Shown here: positions 28,601 to 40,518 of the stretch, piece after piece
Layout of the letters: every line of letters begins with the position of its first letter
How positions within the stretch are numbered: position 1 is the first letter of the stretch
NCBI RefSeq assembly: GCF_032118995.1
Contig: NC_092665.1
Span: 16,450,012-16,514,011 of the forward strand
Length of the DNA stretch: 64,000 bases
Origin: Asterias amurensis
Lineage: Eukaryota > Echinodermata > Asteroidea > Forcipulatida > Asteriidae
Reading direction: 5' to 3'
Made by a program: the position numbers and the translations under genes
The notes under the pieces: model-generated
Told to the model about the DNA's origin: nothing
Databases searched by the model: none
Seen by the model: the letters and a program-made list of their open reading frames with translations, nothing else

Positions 28601-31600
28601 CTGTGCGTAACCGCAAGAGGGCGCTGTCAGCTCAACAAACCCTTCTCAGGAATCGGTTGCTGAGGCTTGTGTTGTCATGGCGACTCCTAGTGAGGGAATC
28701 TAAAACTATCGCTCCGTTATTAGAGAGGAAGACTTTCAAACAACTTGCTGGGTAGGATTTCAAAATTTCAAATCAGGAACGTTGGTTGTGCCTTGTAACT
28801 ACCTTCTGTAAAGCTATTGAAACAAAAACTTATTTTGTGTTAAAGGCAACTGTTTGCTTGTTTTAATGCCTTATAAGTGTTTATTTATACATTGAAACTA
28901 ACCTGTGAACATTTTATTTCAAAAGATTGTAGCGTTTTTTGAGATATTCGTGAAAAAGTATGGAGAGTTTATATCCATGTAGGAAGAATATTCTGTAGTT
29001 GGAATACAAGTACGAAATAGAGAACTTGTTGATGAGAAATGATTCATTTGTTTGTATTTAGTTTTTTGTTTTGTTTTGCAAATTCAGTTTCTTTGATGCC
29101 TGGAGAGGTGTTGTTATCCGACGAAAAAGATGCGAGAAATTAAAGAAGTTACGTTTGGAGAACACTGTGGATGATGCATTTATCCACTGGAGGTAAGAGA
29201 GGAATTGCTTACCTAAACAAAGTGACAGAGGGAATGAGAATCCCTCATACAATAATTGATTAATATCCAAAGAAGACAGAATTTTTTTTTAACTTTTTTT
29301 CTCAAAAAGTACAGCACCTCAGTTAGTTATATTTTAAGGGAAGTTTTCTACTATCATAATCTTCAATCTGTGGACATTGCATTTTATGTTCTACAAAAAG
29401 TATTCAGACCCTTTAGAACATGACAATAAACTGTCTAGTGTGACTGAGAAATGAGATATTACTTTAAACTTGAGTCTTTGATTTATCCAGAGAGCAGACC
29501 GAAGCGAAGAAGAAAGTCCGCTCCGTTAGGAAAGCTCTTCTCATTTCCAAGCTAGAGAGAACATTCTCTGGCTGGAGGGATGTCGTTCAACGTACAGCCA
29601 ACTTGAAGGGTTTCCAGCAGGGCCAGCGAGATGCCTTGGTGAGGGGGGTGTTTGAATCCTGGAGGGGGACTAGTGAGGGACGAGCTTTGGACCGGGAAAT
29701 GGAGGATGGTGACAGGGTAAGTTTACAATAAGAGGAAAGGAAAGTAAATACATGGCAGAGAAATGTAGGCATGAGAAAATGTTAGACTTTATTTGAATTC
29801 AGACTTTTTGGAGTCTGCCTTGTAAATGAAAAATGTTTATGTTTTTTCTCCAAATTAAATGTATCAGGCTCTTTAATCTACGTTTATAGCACTGAGGATA
29901 ACTGTAGAAGTTATCAAAAGGTTGGCTATCAACTGCTTGTTTCTGTTTTTGTTTCGTTAAAATTGTAAATAATAAAAAGGAGGTAACTTTTTCTTTTTCT
30001 TCTAGGCTAGGGAAACTCTTCTGATGATGCACTACTTCAGAGTTTGGGCCGAGAATTCCCATCAACAGAGGGAAACTGAAAGCAGTCTGGTATCGAGGTG
30101 CAGAGATTCACACTCAACTAGAACAGTAAAGCAAGCTTATGAGAGCTGGAGGAGGCAGTTGCTAGTCCACAATATTCTCAGGTAGGGAATACTAGGGTGG
30201 ACCCCTTCTATTTTTGGTATGAGTACTGGGTTCTGTTACATGCATCACACAACACGCAGGATCTTCTGCTTTATATCCCATCCGAAGGACGCAGCAATAA
30301 TGGTTACATGTCCTGCTCTAGGACACAAGTGTCATGACCTGGACTCGAACACACACTCTGCTGATCAGAAACACCAGGAGTGGATTTCACAATGAGTTAA
30401 GACTAGTCTTATCTCGGGTTAAGACCCTAACTCGTCCTAACTTAGGACTAGCCATACGTTTTTAATATCCCCTAGGACTAGTCCTAAGTTAGGACTAGTC
30501 CTATCTCTGTGTGAAATCGACCCCAGAGCTTATAATGAATGCAAACATGTTATATACAAATGGTGGATCTATAATTCGGCCATATCAATACACAATCAGC
30601 TAGGGTTAAACACCCACAATTCAAACCTTAAAAACCTTGATTGTTTTTCTTTCTTCATCAGGGATTTTCTTGATGAGCGGCAGGTTCATCTCCTACATCG
30701 TGTCTTCCAGGCCTGGCACACTGATACTAGGTCATCCTACCTACAACTTACACAGAGATTCAACCAAGCTTACGAGGTCATGGGTGTAGGATTCCCAAAT
30801 GACGTCAGCAGTCCCAAGTTGTCTCCTTCAGCTGTCAATCTAAACCTCTCTCAGAGTATCTCTCAGAGTAGTAGTAGTGGAGGATCTCAGGGTCTACCGG
30901 CAGTCTTCTCAACGTCAGACAGCGGCTTCTATGGAAACGAGCTTCTCATGAGACAAGGGGGTCAGAGCAGTGAACCGGAGTTTCCGCAGTTGCCGGCTAG
31001 AGGTCTCCGAGATCAGAGTAGCATCCACTCTGACAAATATCTTGGATCAAGCATCCAGGAAGCGCCGCTTCATTCTGACAGGTTCCGTGAGCTTCAAGAT
31101 GTTTCTGCTGGAAGGCATGGCCTTACAGATTCTTCTGATGAAGACGTGTATCCAGAAGAACTACCAGTACAGTTGAGAAGTTCCAGATTGAAGGGGATGT
31201 CTCAGCAAAATAAGAAACTACAACTCCCGCATGCCTCTAGTAGACTAGAAGCCCCACCACAGAGTAACATTGGATCTCTCTCTCCAGTGACCAACAAGCG
31301 GATGTCCTTTTCGAAGCGGCGTGCAAGTTTAGACCAAACAATGCTCATGAAGACGCATGCTGAACAAACACCTACAATATTTTCCTCGGTGAAGCGGCCT
31401 CTTGGTATGTTGGGTCCGACCCGTAGATCCAGCGTTGATCAAGGTCTTCTGTCGTCTCAGACGGTTCTTAACCACCTCAGGAACATCCATAGGAAGTCCC
31501 AGACTGAGAATCCAATGTTGACATCCATGGATGAAAGCCAGGAATACCAATCAACAGAGAAGCAGAAATCCTTGTCAAGACGTCACAGTCAGTTCGACTC

Positions 31601-34600
31601 CCCTCCTCCACTGAGCCCTGACGCTTCAGGGTATCAAACCCCTACTCGTTCTCGTCGGATACCCATCCCATTCAACATGATGCAACCTAAAGCCTTCATC
31701 CATCCCACCGCCCAAACAGCTTCCCAATCTACCTCATCGCCACTCTCACTCACACCAAGAACCATGTCACCAAGACCCTCCTTCAGCCCCTTATCCAAGT
31801 CCCAATCGCCTCCAAGTTCCCATTTCCAGGCTCTCTCAGAGAGACTCTCCCCAATGGAGGATCACCCAGAGAGCCGACGCTCATCTATCTCTGATTGTAG
31901 CAGCTTACCGGAGAGCATTCAGAGCAGTGAATTGTTAGAGCATGACTTGTGTCAGTCGGCGACGGCGTCTGATTATGCTCCGAGTGTCTTCTCAGAAGGT
32001 GCTGCTCTTTTTGCTCCACTCATTGATCAGAGGGTGAGTGGTTTAACAAATTCTTACGATACGAAAATAAAACTCTCTCTTTTTTTGCCAGGGAACTGGG
32101 GTCAAATTTTAAATGATTATTGTATATTTTTGGCCAAATCACACATTTTCTGTTCCAAACTTTTCTTTTGTCGGGACAGATTATAAAAAATGTCTTGCTA
32201 GTTGTTATCGTGCCTACTTCAGTGTAACTATTTTTATTTTATTTTATACCTTGGGTCCTTTTGGTACATGTAAGCAGTTTGCAACAGCTAACACTATTTT
32301 TCTAGTTTGTAAGTTTCTACTTTCTGACTATCAACATTTATTCATTCTGGAGCAGACCTACTTGAGATCCATCATCCTCCACTGGCGGCTGTGGCCAGCA
32401 AGTATAGCCTTCAATCAATGGCTTGACTACACTCGCTACCGTCACAATCTACGAGAGCTCGCCGACCAGGCTCATGATATGTTCCATCAGACGAGACTCC
32501 GTCGAGTCTTGTTTACTTGGCAGAGAAGATGTTACGTTGAGAAGGCAGCTACGAACCATTGGGTAAGAACAAAGTCAGGGATTGGTGTCCGAAACGGTGA
32601 CTTCAGCTGTAGCTATGGCTAGATGGCTGGTGTCTGCCTACTCTTCAACACTGGCAGACCCGCTGATCTAGCCGTAGCTGTAGCCGAAGTCGCCAGTTTG
32701 GACATGGCTGTAGTCTCCAGAGATGGTTTTTTTCTCACATAAAATGGCTTCTAATCGCAAGCTGTAACAACTCCCCGATATACTGCTCTGGTAGTCTTGC
32801 ACACAATCAACTATTGTTGTTGTCAAAGACCAATATGCACACTTTACATATGTATATGACCTAACATATACATGAAGTAACAAAGCTTTATGGTTTTTAC
32901 ACGCAATAAGACATCTGTAATTTCTTTGAAAACAAATTAATAAACACTTTTTTATCAGGAGTCAAAGACCAAGGTAGAGCATCTTCAAGCTTGGATACAG
33001 TATCATCGAAAGAGCAAACAGTCTGAGAAGAACAAAGCCAAGGCCAAGGAGGTGTCTTATACTAAGAGACTAAGCCAAGCCTATAACATCTGGAAGAGGA
33101 AGGTACATGTATACCTCAGTCACTTGTTTTTCTGTTAACTCTTTAGTCTTCAAATCGCTCCAAACTGCCTTTCCTGTTGCTCCTGTTGTTCCAGTTTATA
33201 CAAGCAATTAAAACGCACCATTAACTATTCCCCTGTTAGAATAATATGTGCACAGCTTTTTATGTAAGAAATATTTACTTCATACACAAGCACCAATCCA
33301 TAAATAAACAATGTTAGCCATTATTTGTATTCTTTAAAAGTTGATATGACTTTTATAACATTTTGGTATGGTAATTTTTATTTTCAAGACTTGTTTTTTA
33401 AGAGTTGATTTTATAGAAAATTAAAGTCTTCGTTCAAGTTGTTTTTTCGTGTCTGACTTGTGTTAGACTTACACAGTCTACCCCCTGTATGGCATCTTGC
33501 ATGCTAGACTTGCATAGTCTACCTACCCCTATTATAACATCTTGACCCTTTGATCATACAGTACAAGAAACACAAGGCAGTTCTTTGCATCGTCCACAAC
33601 TGGAAAGGCCACGTCAAGCAGACAGTGAACCTAGAAGGTCGTACTAAAGACTTGCGTCAACAGATTGGGAAACGGAGTCTGCGTATTTGCTTTTCAATGT
33701 GGCAGAAGCGCACCTGGCAGATCTTAGAGGTCACGGCACACCGTAATCGAGTGGTTGCTAAAAGGTTAGACTGGAACCCTTACAACGTAGCACATTGTAA
33801 ACCCTAACATTGTAGCACCTTGTAAACCCTTAGCACATTGTAAATCCTTAGAATTATTATTTGGCAATTTGTGATGTATTTTTATACTAACTACTGCGCC
33901 TTGAACACCCAGCAGGGTGGATGTTTGCACATTACGAGTCTTTATTATTTATATTATTAACAGGTGTTTAATGTCTTGGGCATCATGGAGTACAGAGAAA
34001 GCAGAGAGAGTACAGAAGCTTCATGTATTCAGGATCCGTAGAGTCAAACACCTGGTTAGCCATTTTACTTTCATTTTATTTTTTCAAATGGAATGAGGAC
34101 AAGAGCTGCACAATTTCAGAGTAGATAAAAAAATAACTGCTGCCCAAAAGAGATTTTAACATGGTGTTACCACAAACCTGTCTTAGTTATTCTTCCACCA
34201 TGCATAGTTTCAAATCTATTGAGTCAAATCATCAGTTTTTATGGTATTTGGTTGACTGAATTCCTGGTTTAACTTGAGACACAATCTCTTAGAAGGATTA
34301 TGTTATAGTCAGTGTTGCCTTCTCTCCTATCAAAAGGTCTTGCATCACTGGCAGTCACAGCAACTTAAACTCCACACAGCGAGGGAGTTCCATCGTCGGG
34401 CAGTGGCGTCTCGTCTTCTTGAGATCATGACCAAGTGGAGAGAGTACATCTTTACCAAGCAACATCGGGAGGCTGAAGTAGAGAAGATGCTGCAGGAGAG
34501 GGAGGAGACTTTGATACGGGAGACTTGGGAAGACTGGAAGAGACAGACGAGAACATCACAACAGATGAAACAGATCTTCCATCGAAATTTGGGAGCCAGG

Positions 34601-37600
34601 TAATAAGTCGGGAATTATTAAAGAAAATCACAGAATAAGAAGTCCTGTCCTTTGAACGACTTAATCTAGTGCTGAGGACACTGTTCCTCAAAACTCTGTG
34701 AAATCTATAACCACAAGGGGTTACCAAATTATTTCAACATGCCCTCTACAGTTTGGATCCTTGTTTTGTCAGCAACAACTCTCACTCTGTTAATTCCTTC
34801 TTCAATGACATTGTGTCTCTAACCCCAGGTGTATGCGAGCATGGCGCCAGCATACCATCCAGCAACGCAACCTCCATCTTGCTGAATCTATTACTAAGAG
34901 TAAGAATGAAGCTCGTATCAAGGAGGTCGCCATGCGGGCATGGTACCAGGCATATCAGGCCAATCAGCTTGCTCAGCAGATGCAGGCTTCACTGAAGGAG
35001 AAACGTGTTAAAGAAGCGTTTCAGGATTGGAGGAAATCTGTGCAGCAGTGTCGCAGTGACAAGTTCAGAGAGAGGAGCTTGCTAAAACGAGTAAGGGAGA
35101 ATAAAATTGTAGAATAATAATGAATTATAATAATAATAATAATAATAATGAATATTTATATATATTTTCTTTCAAAAGTTAAAACAAGGTTGTTTCTTGT
35201 TATAATAGATTTTGAAATTTTCTTCAATGATTAATAACGACTTGGTTTTGTCTTCCTCATACAATTTGCAGACTTTCCAAGACTGGAAATCTAGCTTTGT
35301 CAAACAGAGGTCGTCAAGATCGAGTCTACTAAAAATTGCCCAGCATTGGAGGAAACTAACACAAAGATCCAAACATTTGGACCAATCAGTGGCCTCCTAC
35401 CTTGCCCAACAAGATAGGATGAGACAGAGGCAGGCATTCAATAGTTGGAGGTCGTCATGGCAACAGCAGAGGAAGGCTTCAGCTTATTGGAGTACAGTGA
35501 TACTTGGAAGGTGGGTGTTTTTAGGAGTGTGGGTTCAAGTCCCAGTTGTGGCACTTGTGTCCTTGAGCAAGATACCATAATTTGCTTTGTCCTTCGAATG
35601 GCTGAATGTACTATGATTGTTTGTTCATGTAATGGAAACCAGAATGCTTATCGTTGAAGAGTAAGGGTTAACCCTGGTGTTTCTAGTTCACATAGCAAGC
35701 CCCCTTTTTTACAGGATTCCTCGGGCTTGTTAACTACAAAAATTAAATTTACTTATTAGGCATCCTTGGTTTCATTAGCAGAAATGTATGAAATAATATT
35801 GTCTTATTTTGTATGTACCTTAGCTTTTTTTTTTCTTTCTTTCTATAGTTTGTTGTATAATTCCTCTGATATAGAGAAGTATTGTTTATTGATGTATTTT
35901 TTGTACTGAAATGGAAACATTTTACATATTGTAATTTTGGTACATTTTGGTAAATAACTTATTAATGTATATGTCGAACTGGAATCTTTTTTTGGATAAT
36001 ATAGTGAATTAAATTGAACTGACCTGAATTGATTTGGATTTAATCGAATTAAATTGAACTGAAATGAATGTGGTAAAGCACATTCTTAACACAATGGTTA
36101 AACATTAGCCAAAGGATTCTGTCAACCTCTGAGTCTGTCATATATGATGTATTTAAAAGATATTTAAAATAGATTTACAATATATTTTTTACAGTCGTGC
36201 ATGCTTATTTATTTCTTTTCCCAGTTGTAATTTATTTAATTTGTAATGGTTGCTTAAGTTTTCTTTCCAAAGATGTTTCTATTTTTATTGTTAACTATGT
36301 TAATACATATTATATAGGATTAATGAATATTTTGGTGTATTATCCTTTCCTGTAATTGGCGGCTCTTCAGCTGTTGGTTTGATCAATATATGTAATATAA
36401 TACTAATATAATATTGTTTGCTTCAGGTGTATTGATGCATGGCATAAATATTCTGCAACTCAGAAGGAACGAAGAGATAAACTAAAACTTTATCAGGAGG
36501 AGAAACGTCAGAAAATGGTATGTTGTCAAGAATTTAAGTCTGGGATCAACTCAATAGGGCTGCTTTGGCAGGAATACTGATTAACAACTGCTAAGCAAAA
36601 TGGACTAGATACCAGTGACAAATTGTGCATGTAAGATAGTATTTTGGTTGGTAACCTTACTCTTGTAAGCATATTATTTTCTGCTTAGCTGTTTTAAGCA
36701 GCTCTATGAAACTGGGCTTTTGGTCTCGCATGTGTAAGTAATTTACTTTCAAAACCAAAAGTTTCCAAATACTTTGACAAATAATTTGTTGAACTTGCTT
36801 GGTTTACTTCAATAAAATTTCTAAAAAGATCATTAACTATGGCTAAAGCTGCTCAATGAATTAAAGCCCAGGTTAGATTTTAAATTGTTTAAAAAAACGG
36901 GGATCAAAATTACTAAAAAGACCATTGGAATGGAAACCTCCGCCCCTCTTTCTGCTCAGGCTTTGTCGATGTTCAAAAAATGGCAGAAAGACTTCCTCCA
37001 CTCCAGAGAACTTGAACGCAGACTGACTGGACTCAGCCAACAGAGGGCAGCAGAGACACTACATCATGTGGTGCAGTCGTGGCATCATGTTACCATGGAA
37101 ACTAATGCTGTAAAACAACATCATAGTGTTGTACAATCTCAGGTACTTCGTCATCTACAAAGTCTCGCTCGGTTTTTTGGTTCAACGAATTTTAACGCAT
37201 GAGAGAAACAAACTTGCGTACTTCAATGAGTCCCAGTGTTCTATACGCATGAGACTAAGTTTATTAGATGTTGCGCTTCCAGGAAAAAGGGGTGGAGGAT
37301 TAATAAAAAATGAATCTAACAATTCTTGAGAAATATAGCTAATATTATAAAAACAGAGAGATCAGGGACCAATTTCATAAAGCTGTTAAGCAGGAAATTC
37401 TGCTTAACAAATTCCTTGGTTAAGCAAGATATTACCGGGCACACCTATTGTAACTGTTTGGTGCTCTGGCAAGTTTTTGTGCTTGCAGTCTTTATGAAAT
37501 TATTCCCAGTTATAATTGCCTCTGAAGTGAAGACGATAATTGATCTCATTGTTTATAACTGTTTCAATATTCTTCACCCTAGGCGTGGATGCAGTGGAAG

Positions 37601-40247
37601 AAAGCTCTCAATAACAACAGACGAGCAACAGAGATGGCTGATGCTAAAAAGAACCAGATGAAAATGGTTACCTTCAGGAAACTGATGTACTGGAGCAAAG
37701 GTAAACTTTATTGCTGTCCTTTTGTGATGGGAACAGTTTGGTTGTTGATCTTGTTTGAATTTGAGGCATTCCTGTTCGAACATCAAATGTTCTCCTCATT
37801 GGCATAACTTAATATTTTAATTTAATTTTTATTTGGGGTGGGGATGATTAGCCTCCTTAATTATGACTACATTACCTTGGTCCTAGTCAAATCTTTTGCA
37901 TATTTCTTCTTCCTTTCACAGCCAGGAAGTCTCAAAAGTCTTCCCATCTTTCAGTCCAGGCCCAGCTTTGTCTACATTCTGTCCAAACTGCTTTCATTCT
38001 GTGGCGATCAGAGACTCTTAAGAAGGTCAAGGCAGTTACTCACGCTGACCACGTCTTGCAGACCAAGTAAGTTGATGTAATGAAATGTTAGCTATGATTA
38101 GAAAGACACAACAAAATTACTTCATTTTTATCCCAAATTCCTGCCGCTTCAGACCACTATAATGCTCCTTTTTTTTACTTCTATTTCAGGGTCATGAAGG
38201 AGTGGGCTGTTGTTGTTAGACGGAGGCTCGCTCTGCGAAGACTCAAAGAAACTGTGGAGAAAAAATCAGCTGCACTGAAACTGCAGATGGCGACACGCGT
38301 CTGGAAGGAACACTTCCAACGTACAAAGCAACTGAAACAGCTCCTAGAGGGTGCCCTCTTGTGTCGAGACCAAGCCATCTTGAACGAGGCGTTTATCCAC
38401 TGGAGGAAAGAGGCTGCCATGAGACGTGCTGTAAAGCACCGGAATGGTGCATTGTTGAAACAGGGGTGGGCCATGTGGCGGATGAGGGTGAGAGAGAAAG
38501 TGCTTGAGAGACAGTTTGAGGAGGATATGGGAGAAGTGGCAGAGGAACACTATAATTCATGGCTAAGGTAAGGACATTAATCTGTGATTACGTTTAAAAA
38601 ACGTAGATTTGTCTTGATTTCAGTTATCAGCGTTATTCAAAGCCAGGGAGGGGTGTCCCAGGGAAATCTGTTCCATGGAGATTTTATCCCTCATTAACAT
38701 GGGCTGGAGGAAGATGATTCAAAAGAGGGTGCTATCAGAAGAAGTTTGTAAATGGTTCGCCATGTTGGTGGACAGAATCTACTGGGGGACAGTATCCCCG
38801 AAGTTTCTCAAGAGATCCCCGAAATCTCGGCCACATCTCAGAATTTGACCTCTGATCCTTGTTATCTTTCTCCATATAGTAAGACTGTTCTGGGATTGTG
38901 GCTCACTGAGGCAAGGGTGGGCAGGCTCCGGAAGAAACATGACAACCGACTTGCCAAGAAGTATGCCCAGATCTGGAAGAATGGGTCTAAGATGGAGGAG
39001 ATTGCAACACAACTTGTGAGTATCTTAAAGAACCTCTTGCCCTTCTCAGAAATCTTTTCTTCTTTTGTCAGTGTAATTCTTTTTTATTGAAGCTAATTTC
39101 TCAAGATATGCGTTAATTTATTCATACCTTTCTTGGATGGAATTATTTCTCTAAATAAATTTTGAATACTGATCTTTGAAAACTACCAATTAAGTTATTT
39201 TGTTTCTGATGAGCCTTCTGTCTTTACATTTCCTTTTTTGTTACACAGAATATCTACTGGTCAATGCAGAGGACCTGGGCCATATGGAGACGACATATGA
39301 TCCAGACTCTCATGGCTAAAACACTACAGAAACACACTGAGAAGCAAATGAAGGAACAGGTAGGGACCAGTCTATTAAATTTGCTCAACCCTTACCAACA
39401 CTTTGTCTCTTGTCTTTGTCTTTTGAGTTAATGTTCCCTTCACTGGAAGATTATATCCAACTTAATGTCTTTTCATTTTGTACTTTCCATCAACGTGTTT
39501 GGGTTTTGTTTTTGGTTTTTTCATACGGACTCAATATTGTATAAAAGAAAATATTTAATAAATACATGTTTATTGTTTTAACATTAGTAAATAAAACTTT
39601 GGAGGACTGAGTACCGGTACACAGTTCTTACACACATCGATGTAAGGGTAAAACCAAGACTAAAACTCTTTATTCCCAATAATGCAGTTTCAACATCTGT
39701 TAAATCGTTAGTAAATAGTTAACCAGTTATAGAGATTCTAACTGTTCCATCCTTAGAGTTTAACTAGTTAACTTTCGTTTCTTACTTTTGTCAAGATGGT
39801 CGGGTGGGGTCCAGGAGTGTCAGGGTTACCCAGTTACCTTAAACACGTGTTAATGTACCTTTTATTGCAAATATGATAATATTTTTATCTAATAAAACTG
39901 AAATAAATAAAAATAATAAATTAACTAACTAGTTTTGAGATTCTAACTTGTTATCTTTGTCTCATCATTTTGATTTTCAGACCTTCAAAGCTTGGCAGAA
40001 GCAGGGTAGACACAACAATAACAATGGTCTACGTAAGGATCTTCTGAATCGAAGACTACACATGGCCTTTAGGGTCTGGCGGGAGAAAACGCAGAGTGGG
40101 AATAAGTCTCGCAGTTCAAGTATTAGTAACCACTCATCATCGGCTGGATACACCAGCTCGTCTGGAGCGAGCGAATTGGCTGGAATATGGTTTAATGCTC
40201 AGAGGACTGGGGCAGTCTATGGGGATGGGAGTCCAGCCTCACAGTGA
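13665..40247 (+). CDS. SFI1-like giant centrosomal Sfi1-repeat protein
   Basis: Thirty-two coding exons: 13665-14639, 19897-20146, 22195-24029, 24188-24276, 24638-24767, 25100-25179, 25653-25872, 26085-26230, 26666-26842, 26995-27186, 27403-27633, 28161-28393, 28565-28751, 29088-29192, 29491-29716, 30006-30181, 30662-32033, 32356-32562, 32959-33102, 33562-33764, 33964-34054, 34337-34599, 34829-35090, 35272-35510, 36427-36517, 36960-37142, 37583-37700, 37922-38066, 38190-38567, 38880-39015, 39249-39359, 39981-40247. Every phase chains, giving 9462 nt and 3153 residues. Residues 1 to about 1060 are polar and Ser/Asp-rich with no motif I recognise. From exon 5 on, helical repeats of the type LxxxFxxW[RK] follow one another (for example LYWFRRWHRNV, VFESWRG, EAFQDWRK). 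In Sfi1 such repeats bind centrin. A Ser/Pro-rich block of about 415 residues (30780-32033) splits the array. Human SFI1 is about 1240 residues, so exact orthology is uncertain. Confidence 0.82.
14640..19896 (+). other. SFI1-like intron 1 (5.3 kb)
   Basis: GT-AG intron in phase 0. It contains a 165-bp tandem duplication (18779-19110), a T-run near 19689-19709 and a C/T-rich stretch around 18130-18165. No exon that keeps frame was found; a 31-nt exon-like segment at 16405-16435 would break it. Confidence 0.7.
18779..19110 (+). repeat. Tandem duplication, 165-bp offset
   Basis: CCAGTACATTAGTATTTGGC starts at 18790 and again at 18955. Diverged flanking sequence is shared (AAAGAAAATG, TTTGTTTGTT, CTATCTGTC, GACAG). 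Two copies only. Confidence 0.7.
20878..20946 (-). repeat. tRNA-derived SINE fragment
   Basis: On the minus strand a block resembling tRNA A and B boxes is readable (GATGGTCTAGTGGTAACAC and GGGTTCAAATCCC). No acceptor stem pairs, so it is a retroposed fragment. Confidence 0.45.
21029..21358. mobile_element. TTAA-type MITE family D, truncated copy
   Basis: Matches most of the complete copy at 48823-49204 in reverse orientation. The right end ATTACCAATAGTGTCCACTG followed by CCTTT is intact; the left terminal portion is missing. An inner hairpin around GAGACCTCAAG/CTGAGGTCTC is kept. Confidence 0.85.
24768..24890 (+). repeat. Duplicated exon end and splice donor with telomere-like spacer
   Basis: The last about 35 bp of exon 5 plus its donor (CCCCACCAGAGACCCATGAA, then ATCTCGTCACTCAG|GTAAACTT) recur 108 bp downstream, ending in a second CTCAG|GTAAACTT at 24875. 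Between them lies ACCCTTA, CCATAA and CCCTAACCCTAA sequence, the complement of TTAGGG-type telomere repeats. Confidence 0.9.
24900..24985 (-). repeat. tRNA-derived SINE fragment
   Basis: On the minus strand GAGCGTGCCAGTTGGCAGAG and GTCATGGGTTCAAGTCC resemble A and B boxes. Not a complete tRNA fold. Confidence 0.45.
26412..26615. mobile_element. Near-perfect palindromic MITE in SFI1-like intron 8
   Basis: Ends TAGTAAAGGTTTGCAGTAA and its complement (TTATTGCAAACCTTTACTA). Long inner arms include TCTCTAAATGAGTTGGGGTG and AAAGAACCGTTGGTTTCAAC with their complements, around a short loop near 26500-26530. A related, more decayed copy is at 59735-60015. Confidence 0.85.
28030..28093 (+). repeat. 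Short GC-rich tandem repeat (AAGCTTTCGCGCTTTG)
   Basis: About four imperfect copies of AAGCTTTCGCGCTTTG in an AT-rich intron of the SFI1-like gene. Rich in CpG unlike its surroundings. Confidence 0.55.
30379..30524. mobile_element. MITE with TGGATTTCACA ends
   Basis: Ends GTGGATTTCACA and TGTGAAATCGACC face each other. Inside, the ACTAGTCCTAAGTTAGGACTAGTCC palindromic units repeat. About 145 bp, inside the intron before exon 17. Confidence 0.75.
32581..32710. mobile_element. MITE with GTGTCCGAA ends
   Basis: GTGTCCGAAACGGTGACTTC and AGCTGTAGCTATGGCTAG face CTAGCCGTAGCTGTAGCC and GAAGTCGCCAGTTTGGACA. Related elements lie at 57334-57444 and 60297-60384. Confidence 0.75.
33462..33528. repeat. 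Two AGACTT-palindrome units
   Basis: TTAGACTTACACAGTCTAC and CTAGACTTGCATAGTCTAC, each an imperfect palindrome, lie about 50 bp apart. They resemble the four palindromes at 61756-61947. Confidence 0.5.
35511..36426 (+). other. SFI1-like intron 24 with SINE at its start
   Basis: A plus-strand SINE piece at about 35515-35640 has a B box (GTGGGTTCAAGTCCCAG) followed by TGGCACTTGTGTCCTTGAGC, shared with the SINE at 55878-56100. The rest is AT-rich, with AATTAAATTGAACTGA repeated near 36010 and 36048. Confidence 0.6.
36541..36722. mobile_element. MITE of the GGGCCCAATTTCAT/GCTTAGCA group, decayed
   Basis: GGCTGCTTTGGCAG, CTGCTAAGCAAAATGG and GGTTGGTAACC lead to CTGCTTAGCTGTTTTAAGCAGC and CTATGAAACTGGG. 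These are the motifs of the elements at 37365-37507 and 60503-60694. Confidence 0.5.
37365..37507. mobile_element. MITE of the GGGCCCAATTTCAT group
   Basis: Left GGGACCAATTTCATAAAGCT and right CTTTATGAAATTATTCCC are inverted; CTGCTTAACAAATTCCTTGG is a typical internal motif of the group. Confidence 0.65.
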
Positions 40248-40500
40248 CGGGTTTGGTCTGGTGATTTGCATTCTGCATCTCCATCGAGTGGAAATTATTG
40301 ACATGGCTTCAGCTATGTTTCATGGGGGGGGGGGGGAGTTTACTACATGGGATTTAGATAATGCGCAGAGGACTGTGACAATCTATAGGGATAGGGGTCC
40401 AGCCTCACAGTGATGTTTCAATATGATTATTGGTATAGTGACTTGCCTCTCTATTGAATGATCATGGACATTGCTTCGGCTGTTGTGTATTAGGGCAATT
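40194..40500 (+). repeat. Tandem duplication across the SFI1-like stop codon
   Basis: The end of the last exon (AATGCTCAGAGGACTGGGG to CCTCACAGTGA, stop 40245-40247) recurs 166 bp later (AATGCGCAGAGGACTGTGA to CCTCACAGTGA, 40360-40413). The downstream parts of both units also share CATGG..TTC.GCT motifs. Confidence 0.8.
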
Positions 40501-40518
40501 TGGGCCAACTTGTCTGAG

